Shown here in pieces: positions 28,021-36,388 of a stretch of DNA of 64,000 bases. The stretch's first letter is position 1; each line of letters opens with the position of its first letter. Source of the stretch: Roseateles aquatilis (GTDB taxonomy: Bacteria; Pseudomonadota; Gammaproteobacteria; Burkholderiales; Burkholderiaceae_C); NCBI RefSeq assembly GCF_002205645.1, contig NZ_NIOF01000003.1, positions 248,001-312,000 of the forward strand, given 5' to 3'. A program made the position numbers and the translations under genes. The notes beneath the pieces were generated by a model that was not told where the DNA came from, ran no database searches, and worked only from the letters and a program-made list of their open reading frames with translations.

Positions 28021-29703
28021 ATGAAGCCCGAGGCATCCATGGTTCATGGTCCGACGGCAGGCTCCCCAGTCAGCCCTCCCGTCACGTCATCGATCTCCGC
28101 CGCGTCCGGCGACGCGGCCACGGCCGTGCGCGTTCCGGAGGTGGATGCCGAGGCCGTCCCGGCGATCCCTGCGATCCCGGCGGATCTTCCGGGCCCTTCG
28201 GTGGAGCGTGCGGCCGCGACGCGGGTGACGGCTCCGGATGACCGGCCGGTCGGCGACGGCCCGCGGCGCGATCACGCCGCCCCGCATGCCGCGGCGCCGA
28301 AGGACCTGCCGTCCGTCGACCGCCTGCTGCGCGACCACGCCGTGACGCATCTGATGGCCCGCCACGGCCACGCATTCGTCGCGGCCGAGGCCCGCGCGCT
28401 GCTCGACGACTGGCGGCGCCTGGCACTGGACGGTGCGTTGCCGGCGGAGCGCCTGCATCGGCTGCCCGACGAGCTCGCACGGCGCTGCGCCGGGCGGCTC
28501 GCGCCGCGGATGCGGCGCGTGATCAACCTGACTGGCACGGTGCTGCACACCAACCTGGGCCGCGCGCTGCTGGCCGACGAAGCGCTGCAGCAGGTGCTGG
28601 CCTGCATGGGCTCGCCGAACAACCTCGAGTTCGACCTCGCGCGCGGCGAGCGTGGCGACCGCGACAGCCTGGTCGAGGACCTGATCCGCGAGATCACCGG
28701 CGCCGAGGCCGCGACGGTGGTCAACAACAATGCCGCCGCGGTGCTGCTGGGCATCGCCGCGCTGGCCGGCGGCAAGGAAGCGATCGTGTCGCGCGGCGAG
28801 CTGGTCGAGATCGGCGGCGCCTTCCGCATGCCCGACGTGATGGCGGCGGCGGGCGCGCGGCTGGTCGAGGTCGGCACGACCAACCGGACCCACGCCCGCG
28901 ACTATCAGGCCGCCATCGGCCCGCACACGGCGCTGCTGCTGAAGGTCCACGCCAGCAACTACGCGATCCAGGGCTTCACGGCGTCGGTCGCCGAGGCCGA
29001 GCTGGCGCCCATCGCCCGGGCCGCGGGCGTGCCGCTGATGACGGACCTGGGCAGCGGCTCGCTGGTCGACCTGGCGCGCTGGGGCCTGCCCGCCGAGCCG
29101 TTGCCGCAGGCGATGCTGGCCGACGGCTGCGACGTGGTGACCTTCAGCGGCGACAAGCTGCTGGGCGGTCCGCAGGCGGGCCTGATCGTCGGGCGCAGGG
29201 ACCTGGTTCAGCGGATCCGCAAGTTCCCGATGAAGCGTGCGCTGCGGCTGTCCAAGCTGCCGCTGGCGGCGCTGGAGGCGACGCTGCGGCTCTATCTGCA
29301 GCCGGACCGGTTGACGCGGGACCTGCCGACGCTGCGCCTGCTGACGCGGCCGGTCGAGCAGATCGAGGCGCAGGCGGCGCGGCTGCTCGCGCCGCTGGCG
29401 GAGGCGGTGGCGCCGCGTTTCGCGGTGCGGGCGGCGGCGATGCGCGGGCAGATCGGATCGGGCTCGCTGCCGGTCGAGACCTTGCCGTCGGCGGGCCTGG
29501 TGCTGGCGCCGTGCCTGCCCGGCAAACGTGGCCTGGGGCGGGCGCTCGACGAGCTGCTGACGGCGCTGCGCGCGCTGCCGCTGCCGGTGATCGCGCGCGT
29601 GCAGGCCGATGAACTGTGGCTCGACCTGCGCTGCCTGGACGAGGTCCACGAGGAGCCCGGGTTCGTCGCGCAGTTGCCGCTGCTGCGGGAGTCGCTCGCG
29701 TGA
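28021..29703 (+). CDS. selA: L-seryl-tRNA(Sec) selenium transferase
   Basis: PLP enzyme that turns Ser-tRNA(Sec) into Sec-tRNA(Sec) with selenophosphate. From [10 protein letters not shown] (residue 96) onward it follows E. coli Sel[50 protein letters not shown], and the PLP lysine Lys379 in [13 protein letters not shown]. Total length is 560 residues against 463 in E. coli, mainly because of an 84-residue Ala/Pro/Val-rich N-terminal extension. GGGAG nine bases upstream supports the ATG at 28021, though a later start cannot be excluded. The stop overlaps the selB GTG. Confidence 0.95.
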   Translation: MKPEASMVHGPTAGSPVSPPVTSSISAASGDAATAVRVPEVDAEAVPAIPAIPADLPGPSVERAAATRVTAPDDRPVGDGPRRDHAAPHAAAPKDLPSVDRLLRDHAVTHLMARHGHAFVAAEARALLDDWRRLALDGALPAERLHRLPDELARRCAGRLAPRMRRVINLTGTVLHTNLGRALLADEALQQVLACMGSPNNLEFDLARGERGDRDSLVEDLIREITGAEAATVVNNNAAAVLLGIAALAGGKEAIVSRGELVEIGGAFRMPDVMAAAGARLVEVGTTNRTHARDYQAAIGPHTALLLKVHASNYAIQGFTASVAEAELAPIARAAGVPLMTDLGSGSLVDLARWGLPAEPLPQAMLADGCDVVTFSGDKLLGGPQAGLIVGRRDLVQRIRKFPMKRALRLSKLPLAALEATLRLYLQPDRLTRDLPTLRLLTRPVEQIEAQAARLLAPLAEAVAPRFAVRAAAMRGQIGSGSLPVETLPSAGLVLAPCLPGKRGLGRALDELLTALRALPLPVIARVQADELWLDLRCLDEVHEEPGFVAQLPLLRESLA

Positions 29704-31829
29704 TCGTGGGCACCGCCGGCCACATCGACCACGGCAAGACGACGCTGGTCAAGGCGCTGACCGGCGTCGACACCGACCGGCTGCCGGAGGAGAAACGACG
29801 CGGCATCAGCATCGCGCTCGGATACGCGTTCCTGGAGGTCGCGGCCGATGAGGGAGCCGCGGAGGCGGCGCCGGCCCTGCCGTCCATGTCCGCCGCGCCG
29901 ACCGCGCCAATCGCTTCGGCGGCTTCAGCGGCGCCGGCGAGCGGCGCTGGCAGCGCGGGCGGGGACCCTCGGCTGGACGAGCCGGGAGAGCTTCGCGCGA
30001 GGCCGGCATCGGTGCGCATCGGCTTCGTCGACGTGCCGGGCCACGAGCGCCTGGTGCACACGATGCTGTCCGGCGCGACGGGCATCGACCATGCGCTGCT
30101 GCTGGTCGCCGCCGACGACGGCGTGATGCCGCAGACGCGCGAGCACCTGGCGCTGCTGTCGCTGCTGGGCATCGGGCGCGGGACGGTGGTGATCACGAAA
30201 TGCGATCGGGTCGACGCGGCCACGCTCGCCCGGCGTCGGGAAGAGATCCGGGCGCTGATCGCGGACAGCGGGCTCGCGGGCGCGCCGCTCTTCGAGGTCG
30301 CGGCGACGACCGGCGAGGGCGTCGCCGCGCTGCGCCGCCACCTGATCGACGAGGCGAGGGCGCTGCCGTCGCGCGGGGTCGACGGTCAGGGCTTCCGGCT
30401 CGCGGTGGACCGGGTGTTCAGCCTCGCGGGCGTCGGCACGGTTTGCACCGGCACCGCCCACGCGGGCGAGGTGGCGATCGGCGACGAGTTGGTGGTGCTA
30501 CCGCCGGACCCGGGGCAGACGCCGAAGCGGGCGCGTGTGCGCAGCCTGCATGCGCAGAACGTGGCGGCGACGCGGGCCGTGGCCGGCCAGCGCGTCGCGA
30601 TCGGCCTGGCGGGCCTGGACAAGGACGAGGTGGCGCGCGGCCAGTGGCTGGCCGCGCCGGACGTGGCGCAATGGACCGATCGGCTCGACGCCCGGCTGCG
30701 GCTGTGGTCCGCGGAGGCGCGGCCGCTGCGTGGCGGCACGGCCGTGCACATACACGTCGGCGCGGAGCAGGTCACCGGCTCGGTGGCGGTGCTGGGCGCG
30801 ATCGACGGCGCTGAGATGGACAGCCTGCCGCCCGGCGGCGAGGGCCTCGTGCAACTGGTGCTGCATCGGCCGATCGGTGCCTGGGCCGGGGACCGCGTCG
30901 TGCTGCGCGATGCGTCGGCGACGCGCGCGCTGGCGGGCGGCGTCGTGCTGGATCCGCAGGCGCCGGCCCGGTATCGGCGGACACGGCAGCGGCTCTCGGA
31001 GCTCGTCGCGTTGTCGGAGCCCACACCCACCGAGCGGCTGGGCGGTCTGCTGAGGCACGCGCCGATGGGGGTCGACGTGGCGCGGTTCACGGCGGCTCAG
31101 GGCCTGACGCGGGCCGCGCGCGCGGCGCTGCTGCAAGCCGGCGACGCGAAGGACGACGTCGGCGCGGTGGTGATGGACGCGGACGGTCCGGCGTGGGTGC
31201 TCGGCGCGTCGCGGACGCGGCAGTGGGAGGACGCGGCGCTGCAGCGGCTGGACCGTCATCACGAGGAACAGCCGGAAGAGCTCGGGCCCGACCTCGCGCG
31301 CTGGCGCCGGTTGGCCGCGCCGCGTCTGGCGGAGCCGTTGTGGCGGGCGCTGGTGCAGCGGATGGCCGCCGCCGGCCAGGTGGTGCTCAGCGGCGCGGCG
31401 GCACATCGGCCGGCGCATGGCGTGCAGCTGTCGGCGCTGGACGAGCGGCTGGCGCAGAAGGTGATGCCGCAGTTGCTGGCGTCGAAGTTCGAGGGCGCCT
31501 GGGCGCGGGACCTCGCGCGGGACACCGCGGAGCCCGAGGCGCTGATGCGCACGACGCTCGCGCGGCTGGCGCAACGCGGCGAGCTGTTCCAGGTGGTGAA
31601 GGACCTGTACTATCCGCCCCCGACCCTGCAGGCGCTGGCGCGGATCGCGCGGGCGTCGGCGGGCGACGGCGACGTGACGGCGGCGGCGTTCCGCGACCGC
31701 ACCGGGCTCGGTCGCAAGCGCGCGATCCAGGTGCTGGAGTTTTTCGATCGGGTCGGCTTGCTGCGGCGCGTCGGCGACGCGCACCGGCTCAGGACGGATT
31801 GCCAGTTGTTCATGGACACCACGCCATGA
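29700..31829 (+). CDS. selB: Selenocysteine-specific elongation factor SelB
   Basis: GTPase that carries Sec-tRNA(Sec) to the ribosome at UGA codons marked by SECIS. The start is GTG at 29700, overlapping the selA stop and giving [20 protein letters not shown] (G1). G2 region: [16 protein letters not shown]3: [14 protein letters not shown]4: TKCD. The C-terminal third holds the winged-helix domains that bind SECIS RNA, ending [20 protein letters not shown]. At 709 residues it is longer than E. coli SelB (614), partly because of about 50 extra Ala/Ser/Pro residues (about 49-105) between the G2 region and G3. The core is complete and selC follows directly. Confidence 0.95.
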   Translation: MIVGTAGHIDHGKTTLVKALTGVDTDRLPEEKRRGISIALGYAFLEVAADEGAAEAAPALPSMSAAPTAPIASAASAAPASGAGSAGGDPRLDEPGELRARPASVRIGFVDVPGHERLVHTMLSGATGIDHALLLVAADDGVMPQTREHLALLSLLGIGRGTVVITKCDRVDAATLARRREEIRALIADSGLAGAPLFEVAATTGEGVAALRRHLIDEARALPSRGVDGQGFRLAVDRVFSLAGVGTVCTGTAHAGEVAIGDELVVLPPDPGQTPKRARVRSLHAQNVAATRAVAGQRVAIGLAGLDKDEVARGQWLAAPDVAQWTDRLDARLRLWSAEARPLRGGTAVHIHVGAEQVTGSVAVLGAIDGAEMDSLPPGGEGLVQLVLHRPIGAWAGDRVVLRDASATRALAGGVVLDPQAPARYRRTRQRLSELVALSEPTPTERLGGLLRHAPMGVDVARFTAAQGLTRAARAALLQAGDAKDDVGAVVMDADGPAWVLGASRTRQWEDAALQRLDRHHEEQPEELGPDLARWRRLAAPRLAEPLWRALVQRMAAAGQVVLSGAAAHRPAHGVQLSALDERLAQKVMPQLLASKFEGAWARDLARDTAEPEALMRTTLARLAQRGELFQVVKDLYYPPPTLQALARIARASAGDGDVTAAAFRDRTGLGRKRAIQVLEFFDRVGLLRRVGDAHRLRTDCQLFMDTTP

Positions 31830-31846
31830 ATGCGCGGAGATCTCTT

Positions 31847-31942
31847 GGAAGGGCAACGATCCCGGTGGATCGGCCGGACTTCAAATCCGGTGGACGATGC
31901 CATGCATCGTCGGGTGGGTTCGACTCCCACACTCTTCCGCCA
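31847..31942 (+). tRNA. selC: tRNA-Sec (selC), anticodon TCA
   Basis: 96 nt including CCA. The anticodon stem-loop is CCGGA-CTTCAAA-TCCGG with TCA at 31881-31883. The D stem is the long 6-bp form (CGATCC/GGATCG) typical of tRNA-Sec. A long variable arm (GACGATG/CATCGTC) follows, then the T arm GTGGG-TTCGACT-CCCAC. The acceptor GGAAGGG pairs with CTCTTCC (one G-T), and an eighth pair would be C-A, a mismatch. It lies 17 bp after selB. Confidence 0.96.
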
Positions 31943-32072
31943 GGAACATCGGCTTGCCGGCTGCGCGGCCCGATCTCGCGCCTGCGGTGCTCGCCGTACG
32001 TGCGTACGGCTCCGCGCCTCGGCGCGACCTCGGGCCGCTCGCTGCGGCAATCCGACGGTCCTCGTTCTTGCG

Positions 32073-32089
32073 GCCGCCTTGGGGGCGGC
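32073..32089 (+). repeat. GC-rich hairpin between selC and the ABC operon
   Basis: GCCGCC (32073-32078) and GGCGGC (32084-32089) can pair around a 5-base loop. There is no T run, so termination here is uncertain. The 178-bp interval between selC and the next gene otherwise shows nothing clear. Confidence 0.3.
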
Positions 32090-32120
32090 AGTGCCTTGAC
32101 TTCAACCAACGGAGATATCG

Positions 32121-33011
32121 ATGACCAGCCTCTTCCATCTCGTCAGCCGTGCGCTGCTTGGGCTCGCCACCGTCACCGTGCTGTCCGCGGGCGCGGTGAG
32201 CGTCGCGCGGGCGCAGACGTCCCCCACCGTGCTGCGCGTCACCGCCATCCCCGATGAGTCGCCGACGGAGCTGGCGCGCAAGTTCGCGCCGCTGGGCAAG
32301 TACCTGGAGAAGGAACTGGGCGTGAAGGTCGAGTGGACGCCCGTCACCGACTACGCCGCCGCCGTCGAGGCCGTCGTCAACAAGAAGATCGACCTGGCCT
32401 GGTTCGGCGGCTTCACCTTCGTGCAGGCCAACGTCCGCTCCGGCGGCAAGATCGTGCCGCTGGTCCAGCGCGAGGAGGACGAGAAGTTCCGCTCCGTCTT
32501 CATCACCGACGCCCGCAGCGGCATCCGCAAGCTCGAAGACCTCAAGGGCAAAACGCTCAGCTTCGGCTCCGCGTCGTCGACATCCGGCCACCTGATGCCG
32601 CGCTCGTTCCTGCTGGCGGCGAAGATCAATCCGGAAACCGACCTGAAGCGCGTGTCCTTCTCCGGCGCCCATGACGCCACCGTCGCCGCGGTCGCCTCCG
32701 GCAAGGTCGATGCCGGCGCGCTCAACATCTCCGTCTGGGAGAAGCTGGTCGCCGAGAAGAAGGTCGATGCCAACGAGGTCAAGGTGTTCTTCACCACGCC
32801 GCCGTACTACGACTACAACTGGAGCGTGCACGCCGACATGCCCGCCGCGCTGCAGGAGAAGCTCAAGGCCGCCTTCCTGAAGCTCAACCCGTCGACGCCC
32901 GAGGGCAAGGAAATCCTGGACCTGCAACGCGCGACGAAGTTCCTGCCGACCAGGCCGGAGAACTACACCGGCATCAAGGCCGCCGCCGAGAACGCCGGCC
33001 TCCTGAAGTGA
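32121..33011 (+). CDS. PhnD-like ABC transporter substrate-binding protein (putative selenate type)
   Basis: A 296-residue periplasmic binding protein with a signal sequence ending SVARA-QTSPTVLRV. It belongs to the PhnD/SsuA-like group: IPDESPTELARKFAPLGKYL, DYAAAVEAVVNKKIDLAWFG, LEDLKGKTLSFGSASSTSGH and TPPYYDYNWSVHADMP. Proteins of this type next to sel genes are annotated as putative selenate ABC transporter binding proteins; that name rests on genomic context, not biochemistry. Position directly after selA-selB-selC fits a role in selenium supply. AACGGAGATATCG before the ATG supplies the ribosome-binding site. The ATP-binding and permease genes follow. Confidence 0.87.
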   Translation: MTSLFHLVSRALLGLATVTVLSAGAVSVARAQTSPTVLRVTAIPDESPTELARKFAPLGKYLEKELGVKVEWTPVTDYAAAVEAVVNKKIDLAWFGGFTFVQANVRSGGKIVPLVQREEDEKFRSVFITDARSGIRKLEDLKGKTLSFGSASSTSGHLMPRSFLLAAKINPETDLKRVSFSGAHDATVAAVASGKVDAGALNISVWEKLVAEKKVDANEVKVFFTTPPYYDYNWSVHADMPAALQEKLKAAFLKLNPSTPEGKEILDLQRATKFLPTRPENYTGIKAAAENAGLLK

Positions 33012-33030
33012 TCCCCGCCCACGGGCGTTC

Positions 33031-34014
33031 GTGAGCCTGCCCATGCCGCTGCTGTCGTTGGACGGCCTGCACCTGCGGGCCGGCCCCCGCACCCTCGTCC
33101 ACCCGCTGTCGCTGACGATCGAGTCCGGCGAGCAGGTGGCGCTGATCGGCGCGTCCGGCGCGGGCAAGACCTCATTGCTGCACGGGCTCGCGCTGGCGCT
33201 GCGGCCGGGCGCCGGCGCGCTGCGTTTCGTCGGGCAGGACGCCTGGGCGCTGTCGCACCGCGATCGCCACCGGCTGCGCCGCGAGTTGATGCTCGCGCCG
33301 CAGCACCCGCCGCTGCCGCCGCGGCAGCGCGTGGTCACCGCGGTGCTCGCCGGCCGGCTGCCCGGCGCGGCCTTCGGCCAGAGCCTGCGCATGCTGTTCA
33401 GCCCGAGCGCCGATCAGGCGCGGCTCGCCTTCGACGCGCTCGATCAATTGGAGCTTGGCGGCCGGCTGTGGTCGCGCGTGGATCAGCTCTCCGGCGGCGA
33501 GCGGCAGCGCGTGGCACTGGCGCGGCTGCTGGTGTCGAAGGCACGCCTCTGGCTCGTCGACGAGCCGCTGTCCGCGCTCGACCCGCAGCGCGCCCAGCGC
33601 GCGCTCGGCGTGTTGAGGGACGCCGCCCGCGCACAGGGCCGGACGCTCGTCTGCAGCCTGCATCAGGTCGAACTGGCCTGCGCGCTGTTCCCCCGCGTGA
33701 TCGCGTTGAGGGACGGCCATGTCGTCTATGACGGGCCGCCGCGGGGCCTGGACGAAGCTCGCATCGCGGCGCTGTATGCGGGGCAGTCCGACGAGGGGTC
33801 GCCGCCGGGCGAGGCAGGTGGCGACGGTCTCGGCCATGGTCGCGGAGGCCTCCACGGTCACGGCCAAGGTCAGGGTCCCGGCGACGGCAACAGCGATGGC
33901 ACCGGCATCGGCATCGGCACCGGCACCGGCACCGGCACCGGCACCGGCATCGACGGCGAACCGGCCGCTGGCGTCGACGGTGCGCCCACGCCGCCGCAGG
34001 CGATGTGCCGATGA
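33031..34014 (+). CDS. ABC transporter ATP-binding protein (PhnC-like) with Gly-rich tail
   Basis: ATPase of the putative selenate (PhnC-type) importer. Walker A GASGAGKTS, Q loop region LMLAPQHPPLPP, signature LSGGERQRVALARL, Walker B LWLVDEP and the switch His in CSLHQVELA are all present within about 250 residues. A roughly 78-residue Gly/Asp/Thr tail follows, containing a run of nine G-T/G-I dipeptides, with no counterpart in usual PhnC proteins. The start is taken as GTG at 33031, with an ATG at 33043 as alternative. The stop overlaps the permease ATG. Confidence 0.9.
   Translation: MSLPMPLLSLDGLHLRAGPRTLVHPLSLTIESGEQVALIGASGAGKTSLLHGLALALRPGAGALRFVGQDAWALSHRDRHRLRRELMLAPQHPPLPPRQRVVTAVLAGRLPGAAFGQSLRMLFSPSADQARLAFDALDQLELGGRLWSRVDQLSGGERQRVALARLLVSKARLWLVDEPLSALDPQRAQRALGVLRDAARAQGRTLVCSLHQVELACALFPRVIALRDGHVVYDGPPRGLDEARIAALYAGQSDEGSPPGEAGGDGLGHGRGGLHGHGQGQGPGDGNSDGTGIGIGTGTGTGTGTGIDGEPAAGVDGAPTPPQAMCR
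33898..33951 (+). repeat. Six-base tandem repeat in the ABC ATPase tail
   Basis: Nine head-to-tail copies of GGCACC or GGCATC (54 bp) encode a Gly-Thr/Gly-Ile run in the C-terminal tail of the ATP-binding protein. The unit length is a multiple of three, so changes in copy number would alter tail length without a frameshift. Confidence 0.9.
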
Positions 34015-35681
34015 GCCCGTCCGCGCCCTCCGGCGCGAGCGCCGCCGCGCTGCCCGCCGTCGACGCGCCCTGGCGCCGCGATCCCGCGGCGCTGCGTCGC
34101 ACGGGCCTTGTCGTGGCGCTGCTGGCGCTGCTGTGGCCGCTGCTGGTGTGGTGCGAGTTTCGACCCTGGGAGCTGCTGGACGAGCGCAGCTTGCGCGCGA
34201 CGATGCGTTTCGCGGTGCAATTCCTGACGCCGCGCGCCGACGCGGAGTTCCTGGCCATGCTCGCCGCCGATACCTGGCGTACCGTGGCGATGGCCACCGT
34301 GGGCCTGGCGCTGGCCTGGGTGATCGCCGTGCCGATGGCGCTGCTGGCGACGGCGCGCCTGTCGATCTCGGCGCTCACGGGGCGCATGCCCGCCGCGCCG
34401 GCCGCGCTGCGCTGGACGGTCCGCACGGTGCTGGTGGTGCTGCGCTCGGTGCCGGAGCTGGTCTGGGCGCTGATGCTGGTGCGCGTGATCGGGCTGGGAC
34501 CCGGCGCCGGCGTGCTGGCGATCGCGCTGTCCTATGGCGGCATGCTCGGCAAGGTCTACGCCGAGATCCTGGAGAGCGCCGACGCCACGCCCACGCAGGC
34601 GCTGCTGCGCGGCGGCGCGGGCCGCCTGCAGGCGCTGCTGTTCGGCACCTTGCCCGGCTGTGCCGACGAGCTCGTCAGCTACACCGTCTATCGCTGGGAA
34701 TGCGCGATCCGGTCGTCCGTCGTGCTCGGCTTCGTCGGCGCCGGCGGGTTGGGGCAGCAGCTGGACAACGCGACCAAGATGTTCGCGGGTGCCGAGGTGT
34801 CGTCCATCCTGCTGGTGTTCATGGCGCTGGTCGCGTTGGCCGACCGCGTCAGCGCGTGGCTGCGTCCGAGTCGCCGGTCATCGCCGGCGCGCGGCGCGCA
34901 TGGATTGCATGATCGCCCGCCCGTCCGCGTCGGCCTGTGGGCGCTGCTGGCCGGGCTGCTCGCGCTCTTGATCGCGAGCTTCGCCAGCCTGCCGCTGCGG
35001 TGGGGCGAACTGCTCGGCCCCGGCGCGCTGGCGCAGATGGGCCGTTTCCTCAACGAGTTCTTCCCGCCGCAGCTCGCGCCGGCCTTCCTGCTGCGCGTGG
35101 GCCAGGGCGCGCTGGAGACGCTGGCGATGTCGGCGCTGGGCAGCCTCCTGGCGGCGGTCGCGGGCCTGGGCTTCGCGCTGCTGGCCAGCCGGCCGTCGGG
35201 CCCGGTGCGCGCCGTGTCGCGATTGCTGTTGAACGCGCTGCGCAGCGTGCCAGAACTGGTCTGGGCGTCGATCCTGCTGGTGTCGGCGGGGCTGGGCCCG
35301 ATGCCGGGCACGCTCGCGCTGGCGTTGCACACGACGGGCGTGCTGGGCCGGTTGATGGCGGAGGCGCTGGAGAATGCGCCGCCGCAGAACGCGCAGGCAC
35401 TGCGCTGGGCCGGTGCGTCGCGCTGGCAGGTCTTCGCCTATGCGACCTTGCCGCAGGCGGCGCCGCAGCTGCTCAGCTACACGCTGTACCGATGGGAGAA
35501 CAACATCCGTGCCGCGGCGGTGCTGGGCGTCGTCGGCGCGGGCGGGCTGGGGCAGATGCTGAGCCTGCATCTGGGCCTGTTCCAGATGCAGGAGACCTGC
35601 ACCGTGCTGATCGCGATGCTGGCGCTGGTGATGCTGGTCGACGCCTGCTCGTACGCGGCGCGGCGTAAGCTCAATCGATGA
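34011..35681 (+). CDS. Fused duplicated ABC transporter permease (PhnE-like)
   Basis: A 556-residue membrane protein made of two PhnE-like permease domains in one chain. Each half has several transmembrane helices and its own cytoplasmic EAA-type loop. The first is EILESADATPTQALLRGGAG with VVLGFVGAGGLGQQL. The second is EALENAPPQNAQALRWAGAS with AVLGVVGAGGLGQML. It should form the whole channel for the preceding ATPase and binding protein. The ATG at 34011 overlaps the ATPase stop (ATGA). A GTG two codons earlier is less likely. Confidence 0.9.
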   Translation: MSPSAPSGASAAALPAVDAPWRRDPAALRRTGLVVALLALLWPLLVWCEFRPWELLDERSLRATMRFAVQFLTPRADAEFLAMLAADTWRTVAMATVGLALAWVIAVPMALLATARLSISALTGRMPAAPAALRWTVRTVLVVLRSVPELVWALMLVRVIGLGPGAGVLAIALSYGGMLGKVYAEILESADATPTQALLRGGAGRLQALLFGTLPGCADELVSYTVYRWECAIRSSVVLGFVGAGGLGQQLDNATKMFAGAEVSSILLVFMALVALADRVSAWLRPSRRSSPARGAHGLHDRPPVRVGLWALLAGLLALLIASFASLPLRWGELLGPGALAQMGRFLNEFFPPQLAPAFLLRVGQGALETLAMSALGSLLAAVAGLGFALLASRPSGPVRAVSRLLLNALRSVPELVWASILLVSAGLGPMPGTLALALHTTGVLGRLMAEALENAPPQNAQALRWAGASRWQVFAYATLPQAAPQLLSYTLYRWENNIRAAAVLGVVGAGGLGQMLSLHLGLFQMQETCTVLIAMLALVMLVDACSYAARRKLNR

Positions 35682-35752
35682 GCGGCGGCGTGGTGGCATG
35701 CAGGCGCGCCAGCCGCGGCGAGTGATGCAGACCTGCCTTGGGAAAAACGACG

Positions 35753-36295
35753 ATGAATGAAAAGCCGGACGACGCGATGGCGGCCACGCGGGCCGCCGCG
35801 CTCACCGAAACAACGGCCCGCGCGGCGAACGTCGACGGCCTGAGGCTGCTGCTGTCGCGCGGCTCGGTGGGCCCGAAGCACCTGACCGCGCCGGGCCCGG
35901 ACGAAGCCCAGTTGCGCCTGATGGTCGAGGCCGCATTGCATGCGCCCGACCATGCGGCGCTGGTGCCGTTCCGCTTCAAGGTCGTGCGCGGCGAGGCGCG
36001 CGGCAGGATGTCCGCGCTGTACGGCGAGTCCGCGCGCCGGGCCGGCAAGGACGCGGCCGGCATCGCGATGGACGAGGAACGCGCGCTGCTGCCGCCGCTC
36101 ACCGTGGCCGTGATCGCGAAGCTCGACCTGGGCCATCCGCAAGTGCCCGCGCATGAGCAATGGGCCTGCGTCGGCGGGGCGCTGACGAACTTCCTCAACG
36201 CGGCGCATGCGCTGGGTTTCGGCGGCAAGATGCTCAGCGGCGCGGGGGTGAACTCGGTTTCGATGTACTCACTGGGGTTAGTGCCATCGGGTTAA
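35753..36295 (+). pseudogene. Nitroreductase family protein (YdjA-like), 3' end cut by transposon
   Basis: A flavin-dependent nitroreductase of the YdjA type: GLRLLLSRGSVGPKHLTAPG, EAALHAPDHAALVPFRFKVV, and near the end NFLNAAHALGFGGKMLSGA. A complete protein would continue about 15-20 residues, but after the last of these the frame enters the left inverted repeat of a Tn3-family element (from 36245) and stops at 36293-36295. The final 16 codons are therefore transposon sequence. In E. coli, ydjA lies beside selD, which makes this gene a plausible member of the selenium cluster. It may still give a nearly complete protein. Confidence 0.8.
36245..36281 (+). repeat. Left terminal inverted repeat of the Tn3-family element
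   Basis: 37 bp beginning GGGG and ending ACTGGGGTTAG. Aligned with the inverted right-hand copy at 39501-39539, the inner 27 bases match at 19 positions, including a shared CTCG, TTT and CTGGGGTT. It lies inside the nitroreductase gene. Confidence 0.65.
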
Positions 36296-36299
36296 CCCG
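36288..36299. repeat. Perfect 12-bp palindrome next to the left end
   Basis: CGGGTTAACCCG, just inside the left terminal repeat and about 90 bp upstream of tnpA. It contains the stop codon that ends the truncated nitroreductase frame. It could be an operator for tnpA, but nothing proves this. Confidence 0.45.
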
Positions 36300-36388
36300 G
36301 ATCTCGTCTTCCCCGTCGCGCAGCTGACAAACCGGTTGGATAGTCTTTCGCGCAAAGCCTGGCACCGCCTGGGCCGCAGGAGACATCA

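Noticed and set aside
33898-33951. A CRISPR array or minisatellite element
   Set aside because: A six-base coding repeat inside an open frame without spacers.
32121-35681. A phosphonate (phn) uptake operon
   Set aside because: The three genes are PhnD/C/E-like, but no C-P lyase genes are near, and their place after selC and the fused permease favour the selenium-linked type.
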